From contig NZ_JNJB01000008.1 of the NCBI RefSeq assembly GCF_000701505.1, positions 401,526 to 465,525 on the forward strand: DNA of 64,000 bases, read 5' to 3'. Source of the DNA: Dyadobacter crusticola DSM 16708. Its GTDB lineage: Bacteria > Bacteroidota > Bacteroidia > Cytophagales > Spirosomataceae. Numbering within the stretch: the stretch's first letter is position 1; every line of letters starts with the position of its first letter. Shown here in pieces: positions 51,056-59,590 of this stretch. The position numbers were made by a program, and so were the translations under genes. A model generated the notes under the pieces. It was not told the origin of the DNA. It ran no database searches and worked only from the letters and a program-made list of their open reading frames with translations.

Positions 51056-51949
51056 ATGCGCAAAACACTCATTTTCCTCATTTTAAATACTTTTATCTTC
51101 TCCGCGTTACTCGCTCAAAAGCCCGCTTCGAAAGAAGACTGGCAGCCGCTGTTTAATGGGAAGGATCTCACTGGTTGGGACATTAAGATTGCCGGACATA
51201 AAGTCAACGATAATTACAAAAACACCTTTATCGTCGAGGATAACATGATCCGTGTCAATTACAAGGAGTACGATAAGTTCACTACCGAGTACGGGCACAT
51301 GTATTACAACAAGCCTTTTTCGCATTATAAAATCCGCCTGCAATATCGTTTTACCGGAAATCAGGTGCCGGGCGGCGCTTCGTGGAATGTGAGGAACAGC
51401 GGTATTATGCTGCATTCACAATCCGCTGCCAGCCTCGGGCTCGACCAGGACTTTCCGATATCACTGGAAATGCAGTATCTGGGCGGACTTAATGCCGGCG
51501 AGCGTACCACCGGAAACCTTTGTACACCGGGAACAATCGTAGACATTAATGGAAAACTCGACGAAGCGCATTGCATTAACTCTTCTTCTAAAACCTACAA
51601 TGGCGACCAATGGGTTACCGCTGAGGCAATTGTGCTCGGCGATTCTATCGTGTACCATTTGATAGAAGGCGACACAGTATTGGTTTTCACAAACCCACGG
51701 GTAGGTGGCGGCTATGTGGGCAAGAACCACACCTTTAAAGACGGAAAAGTAGGCAACGCATCCGACTGGCTCAAAAAAGATGGCACGAAGCTGGGCAGCG
51801 GGTACATTGCCTTGCAAGCCGAAAGCCACCCGATCGATTTCAGGAACATTGAGCTGCTAAACCTGAAAGGATGTATGAACCCGAAAGCGACCAATTTTAA
51901 GTCGTACTACGTGGAGCCGGATGAGAAGTCCTGTACGTTTAATAAATAG
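51056..51949 (+). CDS. DUF1080 (3-keto-disaccharide hydrolase type) protein, secreted
   Basis: 297 residues. Signal peptide (1-20, ending LLAQ), then the DUF1080 concanavalin-like fold: WQPLFNGKDLTGWDIKI, HMYYNKPFSHYKIRLQYRF, WNVRNSGIMLHSQSA, LEMQYLGG. Characterised members hydrolyse 3-keto-glucosides. Here the first motif and the NSGIMLHSQ block that shapes the active site are intact. C-terminal GCMNPKATNFKSYYVEPDEKSC (in pieces) is a short Cys-containing end. Possible link to the haem/Tat operon at 41.8-45.6 kb is inference. Confidence 0.88.
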   Translation: MRKTLIFLILNTFIFSALLAQKPASKEDWQPLFNGKDLTGWDIKIAGHKVNDNYKNTFIVEDNMIRVNYKEYDKFTTEYGHMYYNKPFSHYKIRLQYRFTGNQVPGGASWNVRNSGIMLHSQSAASLGLDQDFPISLEMQYLGGLNAGERTTGNLCTPGTIVDINGKLDEAHCINSSSKTYNGDQWVTAEAIVLGDSIVYHLIEGDTVLVFTNPRVGGGYVGKNHTFKDGKVGNASDWLKKDGTKLGSGYIALQAESHPIDFRNIELLNLKGCMNPKATNFKSYYVEPDEKSCTFNK

Positions 51950-51995
51950 TCCTTTTCACTTGTTCGACTGGTATCTGGCGATAAGTGGATTTAAT

Positions 51996-52003
51996 TATAT
52001 TTG
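51996..52003 (+). promoter_or_regulatory. Promoter of the PhyH-type oxygenase, -7 box
   Basis: TATATTTG, perfect consensus, 30 nt before the ATG at 52034. Confidence 0.55.
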
Positions 52004-52033
52004 ATAATATCATCTTCTCAAACCTATCTCAGT

Positions 52034-53041
52034 ATGAGCATTGTTGACCGGGTCTTGCGTAAGGCCGAAACGCTGAAAGATCAATATTTCCCACTTAGAA
52101 AATTCGACGAATCCACACTTCCGTGGATTGACAAGCCCGGCGCCGACATCGCGGAGTTCCTCAAGAAGAATCCGCCGCGTTTCGAGGTACCTTATAATAT
52201 GGCTGAAAAGCTCGCAGCATGGGAGAAAAATGGCTATGCTGTACTCGAAAACGTTATCCCGGAATCAATGATTGACAAGTTTTGGGGCGATTTTCAGGAG
52301 CTTGTGCAAAACCCGGATAAGTATGATCTATCTGTCCGCATTGATCGTGACGAGTTCAAACCTAATCAGGAACGTAATATCAAAGATTTCCCGAAAGAAG
52401 CTTTGCTAGGCAAATACGTTAAGATCAATGACTTCCATAATTCATCCGTTGCAGGGAAGAAACTGATGACACATCCTTCCATTGTTGCCTTTCTGGAAGC
52501 GATTTTCAATCAGCAGGTGGTGGTTATGCAGAGCCTGATATTTATGTACGGCAGCCAGCAACCCACCCACCAGGATTTCCCCTGGGTTACGGCCAAGATC
52601 CCCAGCCATTTGGCAGCAGCCTGGATTGCATTGGAAGATATCAAAATCGATTCTGGTCCATTATATTATTACATCGGATCACACAAAATGCCGAAGTTCG
52701 ATTTTGGATCAGGTATTTTGTTTAAAAGAGATTCCACTAAAACACCGCTTGAATTTGCGGATTACCTGGACAAAACCTGTACCGAACTTCAGTATCCAAA
52801 AGAAACACTGCTGATCAAAAAAGGCGACGTGCTGATCTGGCATGCTGCATTGGCTCACGGCGGTTCGATAATCTCCAATCCGGAACAAACCAGAAAATCT
52901 TTTGTCTGCCACTACTCTACTGAACAAGCATTACCCTATCACAGGAATTTTACCACTCAGCAACCAGTTAAGCAGACTTTCAACGGCGTTCACATTTATA
53001 ACAATCCCGTATTCCCCCAATCCGAGGATATACTCAAGTAA
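52034..53041 (+). CDS. Phytanoyl-CoA dioxygenase-like Fe(II)/2-oxoglutarate oxygenase
   Basis: 335 residues from the ATG at 52034; the in-frame TTG at 52001 lies inside the promoter box. A double-stranded beta helix oxygenase: HQD (H179, D181) in QQPTHQDFPWV and a distal histidine in IWHAALAHGGS (H275 favoured), with an arginine in NPEQTRKSFV for 2-oxoglutarate. PhyH proteins hydroxylate small molecules of many kinds; the substrate is unknown. Monocistronic. Confidence 0.85.
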   Translation: MSIVDRVLRKAETLKDQYFPLRKFDESTLPWIDKPGADIAEFLKKNPPRFEVPYNMAEKLAAWEKNGYAVLENVIPESMIDKFWGDFQELVQNPDKYDLSVRIDRDEFKPNQERNIKDFPKEALLGKYVKINDFHNSSVAGKKLMTHPSIVAFLEAIFNQQVVVMQSLIFMYGSQQPTHQDFPWVTAKIPSHLAAAWIALEDIKIDSGPLYYYIGSHKMPKFDFGSGILFKRDSTKTPLEFADYLDKTCTELQYPKETLLIKKGDVLIWHAALAHGGSIISNPEQTRKSFVCHYSTEQALPYHRNFTTQQPVKQTFNGVHIYNNPVFPQSEDILK

Positions 53042-53062
53042 TTAAAACCATTTCATTTTCGG

Positions 53063-53077
53063 TTTTTTATATTTTTG
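53063..53077 (+). promoter_or_regulatory. gldG promoter region, -7 box TATTTTTG
   Basis: The stretch TTTTTTATATTTTTG at 53063-53077 contains TATTTTTG at 53070-53077. The identical 15-mer occurs before dnaN at 54829-54843. Confidence 0.55.
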
Positions 53078-53082
53078 CAGAG

Positions 53083-53129
53083 AATGGACGTTAGTAGGTT
53101 GATTCATACTAATGTCCATTTTTCGTTTT
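53083..53129 (+). terminator. Hairpin between the PhyH gene and gldG
   Basis: 14-bp stem with one G-U pair, AATGGACGTTAGTA with TACTAATGTCCATT, 10-nt loop, then TTTTTCGTTTTT. It fits a terminator for the upstream gene; since it starts at the predicted gldG transcription start, it could also be a 5' leader hairpin of gldG. Confidence 0.65.
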
Positions 53130-53147
53130 TAACCCCGAAGCATTTTT

Positions 53148-54806
53148 ATGCTCCCCAAAAGTTCAATTCTCCGGATAATTCTGCTGATTGTTGCTCTGGC
53201 TGGAATTAATTGGCTTGGTTCGCTTTTTTTCGTCAGACTGGATCTAACCGAAGATAAGCGGTACAGCATTTCCGAAGCTACAAAAAATCTGCTGGGCAGC
53301 CTTGAAAAGGATATTATTGTAAATGTGTACCTCTCCGGCGATTTTCCTGCGGGATTTGAGCGGCTGGAAAGTGCAACCCGGGAAACGCTGGAAGAATTCA
53401 AGACCTACTCCAATGGACATTTAAGCGTCAATTATTCTGACCCTACCGAGGCTACGAGTGAGGAACAGCGACAAAAGCAGTTTATCAGCTTGGTTGACAG
53501 AGGCTTGACACCCACCAATGTTTTTGCTAACGAGGACGGAAAGCGTACAGAGAAGATCATCTTTCCCGGCGCCATTGTTCAGGCAGATACCTTGTCGGTC
53601 CCGGTGCAGCTGCTGAAAGGAAACAAAACAAGCTCGCCTGAGGAGCAGCTGAATCAATCTTACGAAGGCGTAGAATTCGAGTTGGCATCCGCAATTCGTC
53701 TTCTGGCTAATCCTGAGCGGAAAAAGGTAGGATTGGTTGTGAGTCATACCAAGATATCACCGGCCAGACTGAGTGATCTGATTGCCACAATTCAGCAGAA
53801 TTACGATCTGTATCTCGACATGAACAATCCGGAATCCTATGAAGGGTTGGATGCATTGATCGTGATGAAACCTGACAGCGCGTTTTCGGATGATGAAAAA
53901 TACAAGCTCGATCAGTACGTGGTTTCGGGAGGTAGTGTGATGTTTTTCGTAGATGGGGCCAAAGTAGATAGCGTGAGTCTGGACGGGAATTATGCCCAGC
54001 CGCTCGATCTCAACTTAAATGACCTGTTTTTCAAATGGGGCGCGCGAGTTAATACAAATCTGGTCAAAGACCTGAAATGCGCGGAGATCCTCCTGAATGT
54101 AGGTAACCGCGGTGATGCTCCGGAAATCAGGCCAGTGCCCTGGCGGTTTTATCCACTGATCAACAATTTTGGCAAACATACCATAACACGCAATTTGAAT
54201 GCGATTTACGCACGGTTTCTCAGCAGCATTGATACCGTAGGCGGCGCATCGTCGGTCCGGAAATTTCCTTTGTTACTGACATCGACGTACACGCAGGTGC
54301 TCAACACACCTGCATTAGTCGGATATAATGAAGCGCGCAAGGATCCGGATCCAGCGGAGTACCGCGGTGGCGAAAAGCTGGCCGCAGTGCTGTTGGAAGG
54401 GTCATTTAGCTCCCTTTTTCAAAATCGCATTTTGCCAGGCGACCCGCGGGCTGCCAAATTCAAGGCTGATGGAAACGGTGGAAGAGTGATTATTTGTGCA
54501 GACGGCGACGTGATCGTCAACGATTTTGATTACAAAAGAAATGCTCCGTTTCCGCTGGGTTACGACAAGGTAACGAAGCAAACGTTTGGAAATAAAGACT
54601 TTGTGATGAATGCGCTGGATTACCTCACAGATGCCAACGGGCTGATCAGTGCGCGCAACAAAGAAATTGATATCCGTGCATTGGATAAGATTCAAATTCA
54701 GGAAAAAAGGAAGTTCTGGCAGGGTATCAACCTGTTGCTGCCCATTGTGGTTATCGGGATTTTTGGCGCGCTACGATACTATCTTCGAGCCCGAAAATTC
54801 GCCTGA
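53148..54806 (+). CDS. gldG: Gliding motility-associated ABC transporter substrate-binding protein GldG
   Basis: 552 residues. N-terminal membrane helix (about 7-26), the ABC_transp_aux domain (GldG/IftG type), and a C-terminal helix (about 525-545, LLLPIVVIGIFGALRYYL). GldG works with GldF and GldA, an ABC complex required for gliding and linked to type IX secretion. The gldF gene, which normally precedes it, is absent: a PhyH oxygenase lies there. dnaN follows after 109 nt, a common arrangement in Bacteroidota. Confidence 0.92.
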   Translation: MLPKSSILRIILLIVALAGINWLGSLFFVRLDLTEDKRYSISEATKNLLGSLEKDIIVNVYLSGDFPAGFERLESATRETLEEFKTYSNGHLSVNYSDPTEATSEEQRQKQFISLVDRGLTPTNVFANEDGKRTEKIIFPGAIVQADTLSVPVQLLKGNKTSSPEEQLNQSYEGVEFELASAIRLLANPERKKVGLVVSHTKISPARLSDLIATIQQNYDLYLDMNNPESYEGLDALIVMKPDSAFSDDEKYKLDQYVVSGGSVMFFVDGAKVDSVSLDGNYAQPLDLNLNDLFFKWGARVNTNLVKDLKCAEILLNVGNRGDAPEIRPVPWRFYPLINNFGKHTITRNLNAIYARFLSSIDTVGGASSVRKFPLLLTSTYTQVLNTPALVGYNEARKDPDPAEYRGGEKLAAVLLEGSFSSLFQNRILPGDPRAAKFKADGNGGRVIICADGDVIVNDFDYKRNAPFPLGYDKVTKQTFGNKDFVMNALDYLTDANGLISARNKEIDIRALDKIQIQEKRKFWQGINLLLPIVVIGIFGALRYYLRARKFA

Positions 54807-54828
54807 TATAAAGGTAGTTCGTCGGCAA

Positions 54829-54843
54829 TTTTTTATATTTTTG
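54829..54843 (+). promoter_or_regulatory. dnaN promoter, -7 box TATTTTTG
   Basis: TTTTTTATATTTTTG, with TATTTTTG at 54836-54843, identical to the sequence before gldG. The leader to the ATG at 54916 is about 65 nt. Confidence 0.55.
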
Positions 54844-54915
54844 TTCCCTACAAAATGATTTCCTGGCCACCGCCGATCATATATCATTAACATTTAAACA
54901 CTTACGTCACGAATT

Positions 54916-56040
54916 ATGAAGTTTGTCGTTTCGTCATCAGTTCTTTTAAAACAGCTTTCAGCTATAAACGGTGTCGTTTCAACGAACCCAATAGTCCCCA
55001 TTCTGGAAAATTTCCTTTTGTCGCTGGAAGGCAATGTGCTCACAGTCACAGCTTCTGATCTTCAAACAGTGATGATCACTGAAATTGAGGTTGAATCTGC
55101 CGAGAAAGGAGCGATAGCAATACCTGCTAAATTGTTGCTGGATACGCTTCGCGGATTGCCGGAGCAGCCGATCACTTTGCAGGTGAATGGAGAGACGTTC
55201 GGGACGGAGATTATTTCTGACAACGGGCGCTATAAATTATCCGGAGAAAATCCGATTGATTTCCCTAAAACGCCTGCTGTCAACCGTGGCCAGTCTGTTG
55301 AATTTTCATCTTCTGCGCTTGGAGCTGCAATAGCAAATACGCTGTTTGCAACAAGTACAGACGATCTTCGTCCTGCAATGACGGGGGTTTTTGTACAAAT
55401 GGGTACAGAAAACGCAACCTTTGTAGCAACCGACGGCCACCGTCTTGTTCGCTACCGCCGCACTGACATCAAATCTGATATAGATACTTCGATGATCATT
55501 CAGCGGAAGGCATTGAACCTACTGAAATCCTGTCTGCCATCCGATGACGTACCTGTAAAAGCAGAATTTACCTCATCCAACGCATTTTTCAGTTTTGGAA
55601 ATATCCGCATGATTTGCCGCCTGATTGACGAGCGCTTCCCGGATTATGAAAATGCTATTCCAACTAACAACCAGAATACCTTAACGATCAACAGAATGGA
55701 GATTCTGAGCTCGCTAAGGCGAATTTCCATTTACTCTAACCGGACTACACACCAGGTTCGTTTGAAAATGTCTTTGAATGATCTTGTGATATCTGCAGAG
55801 GATCTTGATTATTCAAATGAGGCAAATGAGCGCCTGATGTGCGAGTATAATGGCGACGATATGGAAATTGGTTTTAATGCTAAATTTCTGATTGAAGTAC
55901 TGGGGAATCTTTCAAGTAAGACCATCACATTTGAACTATCCGCTCCTAACCGCGCTGGCTTGATTATTCCGGTTGACCAAGGTGAAAACGAAGATATTCT
56001 AATGCTGGTCATGCCGGTGATGCTGAATACTTACGTTTAG
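54916..56040 (+). CDS. dnaN: DNA polymerase III beta subunit (sliding clamp)
   Basis: 374 residues, the usual length. Three repeated clamp domains; recognised by KFVVSSSVLLKQLSAINGVVSTNPIVPILENF in pieces, FVATDGHRLVRYRR, and RFPDYENAIP, ending in the typical VMPVML. It forms a ring on DNA that tethers replicative polymerases. Own promoter and terminator. dnaA is not nearby. Confidence 0.97.
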   Translation: MKFVVSSSVLLKQLSAINGVVSTNPIVPILENFLLSLEGNVLTVTASDLQTVMITEIEVESAEKGAIAIPAKLLLDTLRGLPEQPITLQVNGETFGTEIISDNGRYKLSGENPIDFPKTPAVNRGQSVEFSSSALGAAIANTLFATSTDDLRPAMTGVFVQMGTENATFVATDGHRLVRYRRTDIKSDIDTSMIIQRKALNLLKSCLPSDDVPVKAEFTSSNAFFSFGNIRMICRLIDERFPDYENAIPTNNQNTLTINRMEILSSLRRISIYSNRTTHQVRLKMSLNDLVISAEDLDYSNEANERLMCEYNGDDMEIGFNAKFLIEVLGNLSSKTITFELSAPNRAGLIIPVDQGENEDILMLVMPVMLNTYV

Positions 56041-56066
56041 AATACGTGTTGGTTTAAGATATTTGT

Positions 56067-56094
56067 GGGTCAGCGTTTCACGCTGACCCTTTTT
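56067..56094 (+). terminator. dnaN terminator
   Basis: Perfect 9-bp stem, GGGTCAGCG with CGCTGACCC, 5-nt loop, then TTTTT. Confidence 0.85.
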
Positions 56095-56135
56095 GTTGAT
56101 CCTCATTTACAGCTCTTTAACAAGAATACCAACCT

Positions 56136-56155
56136 TCTACGAAAAAAATCGTAGA
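56136..56155. promoter_or_regulatory. BlaI-type operator 1
   Basis: TCTACGA-AAAAAA-TCGTAGA, a 7-6-7 palindrome. Its reverse complement equals operator 2 exactly. It lies about 80 nt before the BlaI start. Confidence 0.75.
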
Positions 56156-56161
56156 CAGAGC

Positions 56162-56192
56162 TTGCATCTACGATTTTTTTCGTAGACATTTG
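56162..56192 (+). promoter_or_regulatory. blaI-M56 promoter (-33 TTG, -7 GACATTTG)
   Basis: TTG at 56162-56164, 20-nt spacer, GACATTTG at 56185-56192 (one mismatch to TAnnTTTG). Operator 2 fills the spacer and reaches into the -7 box. Confidence 0.55.
56167..56186. promoter_or_regulatory. BlaI-type operator 2
   Basis: TCTACGA-TTTTTT-TCGTAGA, centre 31 bp (three helical turns) from operator 1, so two repressor dimers could sit on the same face of the DNA. Confidence 0.75.
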
Positions 56193-56220
56193 GTACTAAG
56201 ATTATCGTAATTAATTAGCT

Positions 56221-56595
56221 ATGTATATCAAACCCACCGAATCGGAGCTCGAAATTTTAAATTACTTGTGGCAAGCGGGCCCAAGTACAGTCCGGGCTGT
56301 ACACGATGCACTTTCCGCAACTAAAGATGTTGGCTACACTACGACCCTGAAATTAATGCAGATCATGCATGACAAAGGCTTGCTGTACCGCACCGAACAA
56401 GGCCGCTCTCACATTTATGTCGCCTTACTGGGAAAAGAGGAAACACAGCAGAACCTGGTGGGGAAACTGGTTGAAACTGTATTCCAGGGTTCAGCAGCGC
56501 AGATGGTTATGCAGGCGCTGGGAAACCACACTACGTCAAAAGAAGAGTTAGATGAAATTCGTGAGTTATTAAATAACCTTGAAAACAATCGTTAG
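56221..56595 (+). CDS. BlaI/MecI/CopY family transcriptional repressor
   Basis: 124 residues. Winged helix-turn-helix at about 5-75 (PTESELEILNYLWQAGPSTVRAVHDALS in pieces, YTTTLKLMQIMHDKGLL), then a short dimerisation tail (about 85-124). In the BlaR1-BlaI paradigm, the membrane protease inactivates the repressor by cleavage. Two mirrored operators directly upstream fit autorepression. It ends 2 nt before the M56 protease gene, so the two are one operon. The target need not be beta-lactam resistance: no beta-lactamase is present. Confidence 0.93.
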   Translation: MYIKPTESELEILNYLWQAGPSTVRAVHDALSATKDVGYTTTLKLMQIMHDKGLLYRTEQGRSHIYVALLGKEETQQNLVGKLVETVFQGSAAQMVMQALGNHTTSKEELDEIRELLNNLENNR

Positions 56596-56597
56596 CC

Positions 56598-58499
56598 ATG
56601 AATGCAATTTCAACCTTTTTCTCCTCCCCCATTGTGCCAGCCTTCGGGTGGACACTTGTTCACTCAGTTTGGCAGGGAACAGCTTTGTTATTAATTGCTC
56701 TTGCTACATTCTTCGCATTTCGGAATAAATCTGCGAATCTGCGGTACTTGTCCGGGATTGGTTTTCTGCTTTTACAGGTAATTGCATCCGCCACGACGTT
56801 TGCGTATTACTACCTACAATTCTCTGCGTCGGCTTCTATCCAAACCATGGCAGCAGTAACAACCGCATCTTCCCACAGGCTCAGTATGGCAGGGCAAACC
56901 ACATATCAGCTTCCTTTATCATTGAAAATGCAGCTTTGGCTCAGTGCACACCTGCACGAACTGGTGATCTGCTGGCTCATTGGTGCCGGTTTTTTGCTGA
57001 TGCGGTTTGTAGGAGGCTGGCTTTTTACGGAGCGGCTCCGCATGAATGCGGCAATTGTATCCGATCGCGAATGGCGGGCGAGATTAGGTGTGATTTTAGC
57101 CAAGATGAATATTTCGAAATCAGTTGAGTTTAAGGAAACTGCACGGATCCTCACGCCAATGGTCATCGGAACATTAAGTCCTGTTATCCTTATTCCGATA
57201 GGATTTCTGACTGGCTTCTCCACTTCCCAGGTAGAAGCAATACTTGCTCACGAACTGGCACATATCAAACGAAACGATTACCTCGTAAATATGCTGCAAT
57301 CCTTTGTAGAAGTTGTTTTCTTCTTCCATCCGGCGATCTGGTGGCTGTCTGACCGGGTGCGTGCAGAGCGCGAACATTGCTGTGATGATATTGCACTTTC
57401 TGTCTGTGGCGATAAAATGTCGCTGGCACATGCGCTTGTGAAAGTAGCCGAATGGCAGACTGCTCCAAGAATGGCGATGGCATTTGCATCCAGGAAACCT
57501 TTACTCCTCCATCGCGTACAAAGAGTACTGGGCATTTCTCCCAAGAAATCGAGCGGAATGAGCACGTTGCCTTTGGTTCTTTTTGCAATTAGTCTGGTAG
57601 TGGGTGTTTCGGTGTACGCAGTAGCTCAGAAATCAGAAAAAAAGCAAGAACAAAAAACATCTAAGCAGATCACCGCAAAAAAGGCAGGCAAAAAGCGGAC
57701 AATTGTAAAAAGCGATGAGAGCGAAACTGCAGAAGATTTTGAAGCCGACGAGGTATATGTAAATATCGACGAAGATCTTGAAGATTTGGATTTCAATGTG
57801 AACGTAAACCTTGACGATATCAGGCTCAATATCAACACGGACTCTTTGCAGCGTAAATTGCAGGCTTTACAAAACGAGATGGAGCCGCTTCAACACAGAG
57901 TGGAAGAGATCAATCTTGAAATTGAAAAGCAGAGATTTGAGGTGGAGCGGGTAAATCGTGAGATGGAAAAGATTGAATGGAAGAAAGAACGGGCTATGGA
58001 CACCCGGTCAGAATTGATGGACAAACGCTCTGAAATTCTCAACAGAAATAACAATGCAAATCAATCCAAGTTAAGCGAGGCAGATCTCGACAAACAATTA
58101 TCGGAATTCGAACAGCAGATCAAAGTACAGGAGCAGCAGATAGCCAACCTTAATTCCCAGATTTCAGCTGCGAGAAAAGAAACACTTACAGCAGAAGAGC
58201 CGCTCAAAAAGCTTGAATCCGAAATGGAGGATCTGAATGAGAAAATAAATGAGATCGCAGCCAAAATGGGAACCTCAACTTTGGGAATGCATCATTTCGA
58301 TATTTCACCAAATGTGTATATTGAGAATGTACCACATAGCCCCGCACGTGCCCGGACTCAGCGGAAGAGGGTATCACCCCCTCCTCCACCTCCCGCAGCG
58401 CCTGCCAAAGTTGCCAGACCAGCGAGAGTTCCGGCGCCGGCAGCTCCGGCAGCTCCTCCGGCACCGCCAGTCCCACCTGCAAAAGAACTAGATAACTAG
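56598..58499 (+). CDS. M56 (BlaR1-type) membrane metallopeptidase with coiled-coil/Pro-rich tail
   Basis: 633 residues. Transmembrane helices at about 10-30, 35-55, 115-140 and 315-335; zinc site HELAH (H218, E219, H222) in ILAHELAHIKRN, and the downstream REHCCDDIAL segment. Where BlaR1 has a penicillin-binding sensor, this protein has an acidic region (about 365-410, DEVYVNIDEDLEDLDFNV), a long coiled coil (about 410-560) and a Pro/Ala-rich end (SPPPPPPAAPAK onward). The tail would be periplasmic. Partner of the BlaI repressor. Ends 9 nt before the convergent reductase gene. Confidence 0.9.
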   Translation: MNAISTFFSSPIVPAFGWTLVHSVWQGTALLLIALATFFAFRNKSANLRYLSGIGFLLLQVIASATTFAYYYLQFSASASIQTMAAVTTASSHRLSMAGQTTYQLPLSLKMQLWLSAHLHELVICWLIGAGFLLMRFVGGWLFTERLRMNAAIVSDREWRARLGVILAKMNISKSVEFKETARILTPMVIGTLSPVILIPIGFLTGFSTSQVEAILAHELAHIKRNDYLVNMLQSFVEVVFFFHPAIWWLSDRVRAEREHCCDDIALSVCGDKMSLAHALVKVAEWQTAPRMAMAFASRKPLLLHRVQRVLGISPKKSSGMSTLPLVLFAISLVVGVSVYAVAQKSEKKQEQKTSKQITAKKAGKKRTIVKSDESETAEDFEADEVYVNIDEDLEDLDFNVNVNLDDIRLNINTDSLQRKLQALQNEMEPLQHRVEEINLEIEKQRFEVERVNREMEKIEWKKERAMDTRSELMDKRSEILNRNNNANQSKLSEADLDKQLSEFEQQIKVQEQQIANLNSQISAARKETLTAEEPLKKLESEMEDLNEKINEIAAKMGTSTLGMHHFDISPNVYIENVPHSPARARTQRKRVSPPPPPPAAPAKVARPARVPAPAAPAAPPAPPVPPAKELDN

Positions 58500-58508
58500 C
58501 ATTAATAA

Positions 58509-59576
58509 TTATTCGACTTCGATTATAATATCGTCAGATAGTGGGCGGGTGACGCAGGTGAGGATGAAACCAGCATCTCTTTCTCCCTGCGTCAGCCCCT
58601 CATCCTCGTCCATTTGTACTTTCCCCGAAACGCAACGGCCCATGCAGGCGGTACACATACCAGCCTGGCAGGAATAGGGCAGGTCGATATCCATATTCAA
58701 TGCCGCTTCCAGCACCGTTTCGTGCGCCTGAACAGGTACTTTATACTCGGTACCTTCATACAAAAGCGTTATTTCCCTCATTTTGTGCGTATCGTCTTCG
58801 GCTACTATTACCTCCCCCGGCTGTGTCGATGCGGCAGTTGCAAAGCTTTCTCTTCTGACCTTTTCGTCCGGAACTCCAAGAATTGCTAGTGCGCGCTTGG
58901 CTTCGTCAATCATATCTTCTGGTCCGCACAAGAAGAACTCGGCTTCTTTACTTCTCAGGTCGCCGAATTGTCCGAGAATTTTCAAGATGTGGGTTTTGTT
59001 CAAACGACCCGTCTCGCCAGTCCAGGTTTCACCGGGCTGACTTAATGTATGCACTATCTGGAACCGCTCGCCATACTTTTCTTTTATCGCCTCCATTTTA
59101 TTTTTAAAAATGATGGAGTTTTCATTTCGGCTGCCATAAACCAGAAAGACCTGGCTTTCAGGTTCAACGATCAGGATAGATTTCAGAATGGAGAACAATG
59201 GCGTGATACCGCTTCCCGCACCGATAAATACGACTTGCCTCACCTGATCATCTTCCTGCTTCGGGAAAAACGACCCCATTGGCTCCACAGCTTCCAGAAT
59301 GTCACCTTCTTTGATGGTATCGAGCAATAAATTGGATGCAAACCCGCCCGGAATGCGCTTTATCGTAACTGCAAGGGAAACATCCGTATAGGGTGAGCTC
59401 GACATTGAATACGATCTCCGCACCTTTGTACCATCCTCAGCAGGCAGCAAAAAAGTCAGGAACTGTCCCGGCCGGTAAGCGATAACCTCATTCAGCGGGT
59501 GCCAGAAGTGGATTGTTGAAGCCTCTTCTGTTTCTTTTTCAACTTCTTTAACTTTCAAAAAATAGTGTTTGCTCAT
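58509..59576 (-). CDS. Ferredoxin-NAD(P)H reductase-like protein with 2Fe-2S domain (PaaE/PaaK type)
   Basis: 355 residues. N-terminal FAD domain (RRSYSMSSSP), NAD domain (VFIGAGSGITPLFSILKS), and a C-terminal plant-type 2Fe-2S domain with ligands C303, C308, C311 and C341 (PYSCQAGMCTACMGRC and ILTC). It passes electrons from NAD(P)H to an oxygenase; the closest layout is the reductase of phenylacetyl-CoA epoxidase. No paaABC genes are nearby, so it may serve another oxygenase such as a desaturase. Monocistronic. Confidence 0.88.
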   Translation of the reverse strand: MSKHYFLKVKEVEKETEEASTIHFWHPLNEVIAYRPGQFLTFLLPAEDGTKVRRSYSMSSSPYTDVSLAVTIKRIPGGFASNLLLDTIKEGDILEAVEPMGSFFPKQEDDQVRQVVFIGAGSGITPLFSILKSILIVEPESQVFLVYGSRNENSIIFKNKMEAIKEKYGERFQIVHTLSQPGETWTGETGRLNKTHILKILGQFGDLRSKEAEFFLCGPEDMIDEAKRALAILGVPDEKVRRESFATAASTQPGEVIVAEDDTHKMREITLLYEGTEYKVPVQAHETVLEAALNMDIDLPYSCQAGMCTACMGRCVSGKVQMDEDEGLTQGERDAGFILTCVTRPLSDDIIIEVE

Positions 59577-59590
59577 TTGGACTGGGAATT

